From Poronia punctata (taxonomy: Eukaryota > Ascomycota > Sordariomycetes > Xylariales > Xylariaceae), in assembly GCA_022579005.1 (NCBI GenBank), contig MU401457.1, positions 124,001 to 188,000 on the forward strand: 64,000 nucleotides of DNA, read 5' to 3'. A program made the translations under genes and the position numbers. The first letter of the stretch is position 1, and each line of letters begins with the position of its first letter. Positions 50,709 to 60,900 of the stretch are shown in pieces. The notes beneath the pieces are model-generated. The model was not told the origin of the DNA and ran no database searches. It was given only the letters and a program-made list of their open reading frames with translations.

Positions 50709-53032
50709 TGGGCGATTATTAGGGGGTTAGAAGGATATGTATGACCTTGATTTCCTAGAATGGATTGGGGATTTTGGAAACATGAGAAGATTTTACATAT
50801 AGACATAGGTATAGAGAGGATAGGAAAGTACTGAGTAAAAAAAAAAAAAAAACTTTTAGCCCTACCTATTAACCTAGATTTTGTTTTGTCATACGGTGTT
50901 TTTTTTTTAACTTGGGCAATAGAGATTAAAGAATAACCTTTTTTGTGCTTTCTTCTTGGCATTTGCAGACAATAAATACTTAACCCACCTAACACTTGTA
51001 GGGGAGGAAAATATTGTGGCAGTGACAGTGTAGATATTATACAACAACAACAATTTCATTCGGCACACCTAACCTAGATAGATAAACGCCTTAGGTTCTA
51101 ACAATGTCAAGAGGATTGATTGATTGATTGATTGATTGCAAGATTAAAGAACACTCATACCAAGTTATAAGTTGAAGCCTGGTATTACATACCTACTAGC
51201 AAACAAATTGCAGAAAGTTTTATTTATTTATAATTCACTTCTTATAAAATTACCTTTAATTAGTAATGAGCATAAACTTACACGTGCACATACACAATCA
51301 TACATGCAAGACAACCAAATGTGTATGTGTGGATGTGTGTGTGTGTGTGTGTGGGACAAAAGAGGGAAGACAAAAACAAGGAGGGAGGGAGGGAGGGATG
51401 GGAGGCAGGGGTCTGGATGACTGAGGTGGGCGGACAATCAATCACATGTGGTCCGTGCTGGTGCAAAGTTGTCTAATGTACCTAGGTAGGTACCTTAGGT
51501 AGGCAATCACGTGAAGGGATGGACCGTGAATCACGCTAATTGGACTTTAGGTTACGGCAAAGTCCTAAAAGAAGGCCCGTGTCCTACTTTCCTCTTGTCC
51601 TCTGTCCTATCCTACCTTTACTAGCTAATTTGCCGACGACTTAATTTTTATTTCATCTTGGTCTGTGAACCTTATTACATGTCCGTGCGCTTTTATTCAG
51701 GTGTGTTTGGATTGCCATATTGGAGACGGATCTGATAAGGGTATACCGGTACTTATACGGTTTGCGTGGTATGTGTAAAAGTATACACAGTGTTTCCATT
51801 CAACAGTGCAGAGAAGTAAGGTAGGTATGCAAAACAAACCGGGTGTTTATTACGGCGCACTGGTAAACATTGCCTTATCTAGCACGTAGCCTGGACAACG
51901 TAAGAGCAAAACATTCCAGACATGACGTAGATGTAGGGTTTGTGATATGCAGGTGATTGCTTTCCCTCATATGGGCATGAGGGACCGGCTTATGCTCAAG
52001 ATGGACAGCAGTCAATGATGACTGGGAACCAGTCAGTTTGGAGTCATGGTAAGGGTAAATGTTTGGAAAAGGGAGACTATGCGGCAGCAATAGGTATTGG
52101 CATAGGCATAGCTGAAGTCTGCGGGATGCATCAAGTTGTAAGATTGTATCGTACAAGAACTTGTAAGTGAAGGCCTGTGGAAGGTCTACAATATGAAGGA
52201 GGATGGTGCAATGCCAGAGACTTCAATGGAGGCCGGAACCGGAGACAGTATCAGATGAAGGAATCGAAATGGGGCCGAAAGTGAATGAGCTTGGACATAT
52301 AGTTGGCGGACGGCAGGCACGGTTAGGACGTGTTTGTAGTATTCCCTGTTACAGGTGACTATCGATGGCCCGGAGGTCCGATCTGGAGCCGCGTCAACTG
52401 AACTGGGAACTTGGCCTAGTCAGAGAACAGAACGGGTAGACAACAATAGTAGAGAATGATAAGGCAATGAAAGAGTAGTGGGAGAGGTACTGTGGCGCTT
52501 GGGAAGTGGTAGGATGGAGGTGGACGTTGCAGGAGCTGTGCTCTGATTGGTCCGTGAGGGGTAGGTTGAGGACGCATGTCCAGACTCTTATATCCCCGGG
52601 CCCCCCATACGCATAAAAACCCTCCCTCCCTCCTTCCGGTATTCTTTTCCACTCCTCCCTTCTTCATCAAAGCAACCATAATCCTTTGCGAATCTATCAA
52701 AAAGTCAGCCAAAAACCCCCAAGTCAATCGGTTGCATCAAAGAGAGCTTAGACAAGAGCCATACATACCCCTTATCTGCCCCGTCAGGCATCTCCACGTC
52801 GTCGGTGCACCTACATGAGAATGCACACTCCCATTGCAGACTAACGCCCTCAATAGATAGTCAGAGGCCTTTTCAAAAGGACTTTCGTCGCTGACACGAA
52901 ACCCAAGAGATTTAATTGTCAGACTTCGTATTTTGGGCGTCCCGAGTGACCGCTGGCGTGACAGGACCATGGGTAGGATGCAATCCCTACTAATGCGAGA
53001 GTATGAGTTTCTGTTTATCGTGATCTGATTAA
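50709..53032. other. intergenic with promoter of the next gene
   Basis: About 2.3 kb. It contains A/T homopolymers (50838-50851, 50900-50909), (TTGA)n near 51116-51138, (GT)n near 51336-51353 and GGGA repeats near 51382-51398. From about 52580 a TATA-like TTATATCC, pyrimidine tracts and CA-rich leader-like sequence suggest the promoter and 5' leader of the gene at 53033. A 162-codon minus frame (52737-53225) overlaps that gene antisense and is not believed. Confidence 0.5.
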
Positions 53033-53752
53033 ATGGCAGATCCCGATAGACCTTTGCGGTGCGAAAGGTGTAGGGCCCGTGGCTGTTTGGGAGGCGGAAG
53101 TTGCAGGCATGATTCGGCCTCGCGTGATAAAACACCTGTACGGAGGTCTGTAAATCCGTTTCATCCCGGCTATCCTGACACAACCGAAATGGATATGCCA
53201 AGAGAACGAAGAGCGCGCATACCAAATGATGAAAACCGGGTGCCTAAGGCTCGGCCGGAGACATCTGGGTCCTCAAAACCAAGACCCTTAGAGTATGCGC
53301 CTGCACCAAGCTCCCAGATAGCTGGGAAGAAGGAGGTCAGGTTTGACGATCACGTCTCCCTGAGTTACCCAGCTGCAGACAGATTCTCAAGCGCTGCGGA
53401 CAGTAGAAGGGACACCACCATACGGGGAAGTTCCCGTAACAGCTTGGGCACTTCAGGCAACGGCGATAGCCAGATACGACACGGTGCAGGGGTGGGGAAC
53501 TCTCCAAATGCAAGATTGGATCCCGGCGAGAGGCAAAGAGGAAAGGTACCAGCTGCACCAATCATCCCGAGGTTGCCAACCCCGGATTTCGATTCAGAAC
53601 CGGCATTCTGTGGAAAAGGGCATGGCTTTTGCTCTTGTTGTGAACCTGATGAGGAGGACGGGGAATTAATGGAATGGAGGCGAGGGAAAGCCAAAATGGA
53701 TAAGCAAGGTATGCGAACCATTCCATCAAGCTGGCCACGCAACCAATATTGA
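53033..53752 (+). CDS. hypothetical protein with two cysteine clusters
   Basis: A single-exon 239-aa frame starting MADPDRPLRCERCRARGC. I do not recognise a family. Cysteines are confined to two clusters. One is at the N-terminus (C10, C13, C18, C24, as CxxC plus GGGSC). The other is near the C-terminus (C193, H197, C200, C202, C203, within FCGKGHGFCSCC). The roughly 165 residues between are polar, Arg/Ser/Pro-rich and probably disordered, with one motif, KKEVRFDDHVSLSYP, that looks more conserved. The clusters could bind zinc, alone or together. No signal peptide or membrane segment. Clean single-frame coding, a leader-like upstream region and segregated cysteines argue for a real gene, but introns at either end cannot be excluded. 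Confidence 0.65.
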   Translation: MADPDRPLRCERCRARGCLGGGSCRHDSASRDKTPVRRSVNPFHPGYPDTTEMDMPRERRARIPNDENRVPKARPETSGSSKPRPLEYAPAPSSQIAGKKEVRFDDHVSLSYPAADRFSSAADSRRDTTIRGSSRNSLGTSGNGDSQIRHGAGVGNSPNARLDPGERQRGKVPAAPIIPRLPTPDFDSEPAFCGKGHGFCSCCEPDEEDGELMEWRRGKAKMDKQGMRTIPSSWPRNQY

Positions 53753-55185
53753 CCGAGAAACTACAGTTGAAAGCGCCAAAGCGCACATCTCGCGGACGAG
53801 GGCGAGCGGCCACTCACCGAAACCTAGATAAGGTGAACGGTATTCCTTGGTGTCTTTTTGGGAGCGTAGGTACTTAGGTTACAGGATTGGAGTTTAGGCG
53901 TTCATGATACCTCTAGGACTAAGCGGATGGGTGGGTATGCGGATATGGTGTGGTTGGGCAACGAGGCAACAACAGGCTACATTTTGGTCACAATTTAGCG
54001 GCGCCGCCCTGGGCCATACTGGAAAAGCTATCAGGCGTTCAATTTTGTTGAATTATTAATGGTTTCTTTTGAATAGCCGCAATTGAGCATATGCGCCGTC
54101 AGATAGCTGGGCAGGATCCGAAAAATGACGTTGACTGAATAGGTTCGTGATGAATAAGGTGAGGTTCGACGTCTCGGACCCCATGCGTGATGATTGGGCA
54201 ATCCTAGGCAGCACTCCATTTGCCCCCCTGTGTAGTAGGCGTACCGCTGCTACCGCGGACTTCTCCCCCACCTGTGGCGGTGCAAGTCCTAGATAGCTGG
54301 GCCACGTGTGGCTTACTCTTTAGAGGTCGAGATAAAAGGCCCAGCCGCAAAGGTAGTCGTCGGTGCAGAAGGGCGACGGTCTTGGAAGTGATAGGTATTG
54401 AAATATGATAATCCATAGGTCCTATCTACATCACGCACACCATCCTACGTTAGGTACATTGGTGCTGAAAAGCACTACATTATCAAGCCTTTTATGAAAG
54501 TGAAGCTAGGCGACATCGACCCTTCTTGCGCCATATTGACTGACTACCTCATGATGAAGTTGTGCGTAGTACAGTAGGTGCCCGCTAAGTATTGCTATAG
54601 ACAAGACATAGTCCTATCTTAACGCGTCCTACGAGCATATTCCTAAGGCAAGCTGCTGCATACCAATAATTTTCCCTCCTATCATCCAAAACATGGCCTA
54701 CTATTCTTAAACTCAGCTCGGGATGCAGGACGGTCGGTAACACCACATGCCGCAGTGTCCTGTTCAGAGCGTGATCTGGATACAAGATTCTGCCCTACGC
54801 CACAAAAGTGCCGGCGGCGCCTAGGCTTCGTTTGCGAGTTCCCGTCGGTTCAGACCACGGCCCGTCAAGTTAACCAACCTTACCTTAGATACTTCGTTTT
54901 GACAGCGCCACAATTGGTAGGAAGCTCCCAAATCCCATCATATCACAAGGTACAGACAGCCGGTAGAGGCCCGGAAAAGTATCGATTATTATGTATTATT
55001 CGTATTCATTATTACCAAGGTAGGCGACCTTTTCCGGCGCCGTGTCCAATAAAACCCTGTTCTTCTTTTGCGATGCTCGTTTGTTTGTTTGGTATACCGT
55101 ATTTCCTATCCATCCCAATGACGCCGCGCAGCAATCAATCCCAGATCATTTAATTTCATCAAGTTAGGTAAAGACACTATCCTCT
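53753..55185. other. intergenic, no gene supported
   Basis: About 1.4 kb between the convergently oriented hypothetical gene and the secreted-protein gene. A 132-codon plus frame (54755-55153) has no recognisable features and reaches to within 35 nt of the secreted-protein stop codon, so it overlaps that gene's likely 3' untranslated region. Confidence 0.5.
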
Positions 55186-55862
55186 TTAGAGGTTTCTTCT
55201 AGGAGCCCGCTCCGTCATCGTTGTCGTCGAGTTGTCGGGTAAAACGCAGTAAGTAAGAGGACATCCATCCGGTTTTACATCCCACTTGTTACTGGTAGAG
55301 TTCTTGGGTGTAACCACTGTGAGCGTTCTATACGTGCCACTGCAAAAGCAAAAAAAAAAAAAAATTGTCAGCATAAACCCTACCGGATAGGAAAGGGAGG
55401 AACAAAACATACGACTCGAAATCAAAGAATGTTGCCGTAATATCGATCAGGCCAGCCCCAACACCACTAGTCTCATACGTGCTGAAGTTTCCAGACACGA
55501 CTAGAGCGGGTTGGTCGGCTTTCGGTGTTGTAAGCAGTTGGCATTGCGTTAATGCCTTGTCCACTGGGCCTTTGCATGTCGCGTCGAATAGAGGGATGGG
55601 GCCCTGCGGGGAGGAAAAGGATGGGGCCGTGACGTGGTAGGCTACGTGGTCATGTTAGTAACAATGTTGACAGAGAGATATGAAAGGGGGGAAACGTACA
55701 GAATGAGCATGGCCAGCTACGGCATGGCCCGGCTGTCCATTCGATAGTCCAGGCGTAGGTATCTGGACGAGATGAGGCCCGAATAGTCGTTCCGGCTTCG
55801 ACCAAGGGGGCAAAGGAAGCTGCGACCAAAAGGCCAGCCGCTGCGACGATGTTGGATAGCAT
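55186..55862 (-). CDS. small secreted six-cysteine protein (effector-like)
   Basis: Three exons (55862-55700, 55641-55413, 55339-55186) with introns of 58 and 73 nt. The second intron ends in a long pyrimidine tract before GCAG. The product is 181 aa. Residues 1 to about 23 (MLSNIVAAAGLLVAASFAPLVEA) are a clear signal peptide. The mature part has exactly six cysteines (47, 52, 77, 88, 157, 162), enough for three disulfides, and three N-glycosylation sequons (NFS, NST, NST). No enzyme motif is visible, and I do not recognise the family. Such proteins are typical of the fungal secretome and include effectors, but no host role can be read from the sequence. The intact frame across two canonical introns makes it a convincing gene. 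The final residues (TERAPRRNL) are basic and may be variable. Confidence 0.8.
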
Positions 55863-58800
55863 TATGGATTAAATCCTATGGCTTGTAGGTAATGGTTGAG
55901 ATGGACGTCGATTCTCCGTAGGTAAAGAGAAAAGAGTACGAAAGGTTCGATTGTATCGTGTGCTGTGCGATCAAGGAAGTGCAGTACAGAAAGTGCCGAT
56001 CAAATGGGATATGGCTACCCTTTTATTCAACACGATCAGCGACGAGTCGACGACCAAAGCCGTCGCGAATCAATATTACAGAGATATTCGGAGAGCGATC
56101 TGCATGCAACGCATTCATTTTCGGACTGACACCGCCCTCTCAATAAAAAAATACGAATGGTCGCATTGCAGATCTCGTGGGGCCTACATACATCATACGG
56201 GCGTGCGTGCGTGCAACGGTAGGACGGCAAAGTCCAATGGTCTACCCGAACTTCGCTAGTCCGGGTCTGGCCGTGACTCTCTAGCTTGCAATACGACGGG
56301 TGCCAAGCCAAGGGTCTCTGCCAGAAGTGTCGTATTTCGTGATATCCAGTCAGCCCAGTTTCCCGTTGGTTACGGATATCCGGTTGTTTCTGTGCATACG
56401 AGTAATAAGGAATTCTTACTCATCGGTAAGATAGCAAACGAATGAAGTTTGTTGTTGGCAAACGATTTAAATGCACTGACCTATTATAAGAATATTCCAG
56501 TGGTTACCTAACACGCGTCTGCGCACCCATCAAAATCTTGCGACGATGGTTGTTGGGCACTTTTGAATTACAGCGTCCAAAATTAGGTATATGGGAATCT
56601 TACTTATGTGCTTGCGTGTCTAACGGGATCTATCCTTTGGTCGTGGCAAGTACTACTGGAGCACGTGCCTACCTGCTGGTAATACGTGTAGGTTAGATGG
56701 GTACATGTAGGTCACAGGTGACTGGATCTATCGTAAGAGGTAGTTACCGGAAACAAGTTGAAATCATGTACGAGTGTGGGCTGAAATGTCAGCCGCGACC
56801 GGCCCTTGTGGTGAGTTGCGCACCGCCAGGTCTAGTCCCTGCATCCTGGTAATATTGGAACCTGCACTGTCTACGAGCACAGAATTCCGTGACAGCAAGC
56901 CACCAGTTACCCCATCTAGTAATCTCTATACCCGACAAAACGTGTGAGACCGGTCCTGCGACCCGGATGCAATGCCGTTTTGTAGCGAGATACGGGCGTA
57001 GGACGACATGTCACAAATGAACGGTTGTCTGGTCAACTGCTTAGATACAACAAAGCAAAACATGGCCAAACCCGCGATGCGCTCAGCGGTGTGCACCGAG
57101 CCGTCACCTGTCTACCGAGGACGGCCGGAAGTCGCGCCGGTACGATACTGGCACGTTGCATCGTGTTCTAGACCTTTTCGCTTGACAGTGTTTGGGCAGC
57201 CGCAGTATCTTAAGTCTCCGAAATCTGAATATCGTGAACAAAGATTCCCATCAGGCCACTTTGTCCCTAGTTGCACCGCATAAGTCACATGCCAAGATAC
57301 ACCTCTCGAAAAAAAGCTCAACTGAGAGTACCATACCGGGCCGGATCCCATGAAATGGCTTACAGGAATCGAAATTACTTGAGCCCACCGCTGTTCTGAG
57401 CATTACAAAAGAGTCGCAGGGAAATGCATGCGTGCGCCTCCTCATGCCGCCTATGTGGTAGTTTGGAAACTTGTCGACTCACTTATCAGGTTGCGACCTC
57501 GAAACGGGTCATCGCGTACTCAACAGGTTCGTGTTCATGAATAGCTTGTACGTCTAGGGAGAGTCTTTTTCATACGGCCGGCATCCCCAACCTCGTTGAA
57601 GGGGTCTGCAAACCCACGCCACGGGATCCGAGAGCGACTGTCGGCGCCTGCTCGAATAAATGCAAATAGGTTTACTGCAAACGCAGCGCATCTTTGGTGT
57701 TGTTGCAAACAATAGAGACCCGGTCACACGGAGCGATATGTAACAATCCTACGAGACGCTCGATTTTCCTAGAGCCGTTTTAAGCAGAGGATGTTGGAAG
57801 CAGTCAAGCAGATCAAGAGACTGCGTGGAATACCCGAAGCCGCGAAAGTCGCTCACCAAGAAAAACAAGGGCATGTTGTATCGAGCTGAAGCTCCATACA
57901 TGAAGAGGACTCACACTTATCTGTGAGGAAGGTTCCTTGCAGGCCATTCAATAACGCGTTTGAAGCGGCTCTTCTTCTTTTCCTGCCATGTTGCGGCGTA
58001 ATGCAGGGTAATTGGAAAAGGAGGCCCGGCGTTCAAGTACACTCACTACAACGACGGGATCCTGCATTACGCCAATAAATGCAAAATCATCTGACCTTGA
58101 GGGACGCTGCGACCGAGAACGTACCAATCAAGGTTATCATATACTTTAATGATCTAAATGCAGAGGCTGACTTATTGACACTCAAAGGTAAAATGTCAAC
58201 CATCTACTACCTAACGCTAGGTGACGAGGGGTCTTGCGCTGTCACAAGAAACAAGACCTCATTCGCTCTCAAATGAGGAGATGGGTAGAGGATATTCAAT
58301 CATCTTCGTCGCTCCTTTATGCTAACTTACTCGTACGTACGCATAGAAAAAAAAATGGAGCAATGACTGCAGCTTTTACCTACCTTATGACCTCTTTTCC
58401 ATGCATCTCGACGTTTAGCGTGGCCAATATGAACGTCCCTGTTGTTGTTCACTGGCGCACCATTCTCAGCACCCCCGCGCTCGGCAGAGTGGTCGAGCTT
58501 ACCCTGTATTACCCAATCATGTGGTGGACCGACATACACTCCAGAGTACAACATCGACCCAACAACCGGGAAACGGCCGAATTGTTGGCCATAGACCCAT
58601 TCTACATTCGAATTGAGAACATCGCCGGCCTGCAGGTGACGGACGCTACGCTGCAGATATGACCCCTCGAATATCAGATTGCCGGCACCACTTGTTCTTG
58701 ACCTTGGCGCTGCTTCTTCCCTGCATGTATTAAGAGATGGCGCAAAGACCCTTGCTTCGAATCTGGCAAGCCTGGTCTATATATGAAGGACCTCAACAAG

Positions 58801-58944
58801 CTCTGCATGGGTTCGTGGCTTTCTCGTCCTTGTTTATACCCATCTTTGTCTGTCCAATGGTCTTGCTGGTTTACGGAACACCGGCTCGGATAGTGAAACA
58901 AGGAAAAGTCGGTCTGGAATGATTGTATCACAGCACATGGTCTC
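55863..58944. other. intergenic with weak coding-like fragments
   Basis: About 3.1 kb before the GH79 gene. The left end holds the promoter of the secreted protein. Frames of 60-140 codons in 58.0-58.7 kb overlap one another. One plus frame at 58433-58594 reads a hydrophobic run followed by a cysteine-spaced tail (LLLFTGAPFSAPP...CITQSC...RPNCWP), but it is preceded by a stop and has no ATG, so at most it is a fragment. A 13-bp inverted repeat is listed separately. Confidence 0.4.
57995..58073. repeat. 13-bp perfect inverted repeat
   Basis: GGCGTAATGCAGG (57995-58007) and CCTGCATTACGCC (58061-58073) are exact reverse complements with a 53-nt spacer. It lies in non-coding DNA upstream of the GH79 gene. 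It could be a structured RNA, a small foldback element or a palindromic binding region. Confidence 0.75.
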
Positions 58945-60900
58945 ATGATGATTCCCAGTAACACCAAGCTAGTCGCGGTGTTTCTTGGACTCGTTAAGCT
59001 TGTGCTGACGGCGTATATTCCCAGGCCATCGACCTTCCTTCGAATTCCGGCAATCGTCTCTACGGAAGTCTCTACAGAAGTCTCCACGGAAGTCTCCCCC
59101 GTGATAGACTCGGATTTTCCAGCATTAGCTTTCGAGGAAGCTTCCTTTGTGCGCTATGCGCAAGAAGACGATGGAAATGTCAACGCTTTCTCAACTAATT
59201 TAATCGATGAAATATATTCCAGGACAGGAGGGAAGCCGAACATACGATTAGGCGGCACATCTCCTGATTACGGGAGGTACCTTCCCGGCCAGCTCGAGCC
59301 GGCGCTACCAGTGGCCGAGCAGGATAACTACCAGGATGTGGGCCATACAACCATCGGACCAACTTATTGGGAACTCACCAAGAACTTTCCTAATGCCGTG
59401 TATACGATCCAGGTTCCCTTGGCCACGACCAATGTTAGCGAGTCCATTGCCTGGGTTGAGTCTGCTGTGAAAACCGTGGGGATCGATAACATCTTTTCCA
59501 TACAGCCTGGTAACGAGGCGAATCTGTATACGGACACCTTCACCGGCGCCGATGGAATCCCTCTGCATCCGCCGGAATATCAAGGTACTCTGAGCAATGA
59601 GTCCTATGTCGGGAACTGGACGAACTACGTATTAGCGATCAAGGAGGCGGTGCCCGAACTGCCCCCCGGGCGCTTCTTTACCGCTTTCGACGTTTCTGCG
59701 CATTTCGGGGCGGAGGTGGAAGCCGAGCGATACGTCTTTGCTGTTGACAGGTGCTTCGACCTGGGCATCGACGAAGGCGACGTGGTCAAAGAAGTTGCCC
59801 ACCATTACTACCAAGGCCATGCTGGGACGGCGGAGACCCTGGGTAGTGAACTCATGAACCTATCCATCACGCACACACACCTTGACCAGTACAAGGTGCG
59901 GATCGACTGGTTGCGCAAGAACAAGCCCGGTATACCGTTCGTGCTGGATGAGGTTGGAAATTCGCTGCAGCCCGCCAATACGTACGAGTACCAGGCTCGC
60001 TTGGGGTCCGCTCTATGGCAGGTGGACTTCTACCTCTACTGCATGGCTATCGGCGTGGCACGGGTCAATTACCAGCAGATTATGCGTAAGTAGACCTTGA
60101 CGTCTTCTATCTGAGGATGCCTGGCTGCATCATGCACTATGCGGGATATTCTCCCTTTCCACTCGTCCACGGATGGGGTTTTGCTGATGGCTTATAAAAC
60201 CGAGCAGATGCGGGTTACGATATGTGGCTCCCCGTTGCGAGTGCGGGTATGCCAGCGCAGGTATTTGCAAACTATTATTCACAGCCTTTTGTGACTGATT
60301 TCATAGGTAGGTGTGGTTATTTGCAGCCCATACTTCCATTTTATACTCCTTTATTTTGTCACTTCTTGCCATACTGGGCAGAGCAATCATAACTGCTGGG
60401 TACTAAGCTGACCATTTTACAGTATGTTCACCTGTTCACTCTTCCTTACATCTCTGTAGGGAAAGAGATACACATAGGTTATCGTGACTGATAGATGATA
60501 GGGTAAATCAGGAACAACTCGCGTATCCCATCTCCCCCTCGACGTAGACAATGTCGCAGCCTATGTAGCCTACGAAGAGGGCGAGCCGAAGCGGGTCGCG
60601 GTGGTCAATATGAACTACTGGAACGCGACTTCGACCTCTTCCCCGCGCGGGAGCATAACCTTTGACATCAAAGTTCCTTCCAAAGACGAGGAACGCAACG
60701 TTGTGGTGTATCACCTCAACTCCCCCTTGGGAGCTGGTGCCGCGGCAGACTCGATCACATACGGCGGCAGTCAGTGGACGTACGAGAGTCTAGGAAGGGA
60801 GGTTAAAGGTGTACGAGAAGATACCGAGACTGTACGTGTTGTGAGAGGTGTTGCTAGTGTTACGGTAGAGAGTAGTGAGGCTGTGTTGATTTGGTTGTAG
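58945..60900 (+). CDS. secreted GH79 beta-glucuronidase-like glycosidase
   Basis: Retaining glycosidase of the GH79 family (fungal beta-glucuronidases acting on arabinogalactan or related glycans). Exons are 58945-60085, 60208-60306 and 60512-60900, with introns of 122 and 205 nt, giving 542 aa. Residues 1 to about 24 form a signal peptide. EEASFVRYAQEDDGN and IRLGGTSPDYGRY are family-typical. The probable acid/base is Glu191 in QPGNEANLY and the nucleophile Glu336 in VLDEVGNS. After the (beta/alpha)8 domain, exon 2 reads HAGYDMWLPVASAGMPAQVF and exon 3 gives the beta-sandwich C-terminal domain (TTRVSHLPLDVDN ... VVNMNYW). A VSTE tandem repeat (about 38-50, DNA 59056-59097) follows the leader. 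The second intron is long for this window. It contains a GG...ATAG piece (about 60460-60477) that could be an 18-nt in-frame micro-exon, so that junction is uncertain. Confidence 0.88.

Noticed and set aside
52737..53225. 162-codon minus-strand frame
   Set aside because: Partly antisense to the frame at 53033 and partly in its leader; no domain, low plausibility.
58433..58594. Small secreted cysteine-rich protein reading ...CITQSC...RPNCWP
   Set aside because: No ATG, a stop directly upstream and no splice acceptor that restores a start; at most a fragment.
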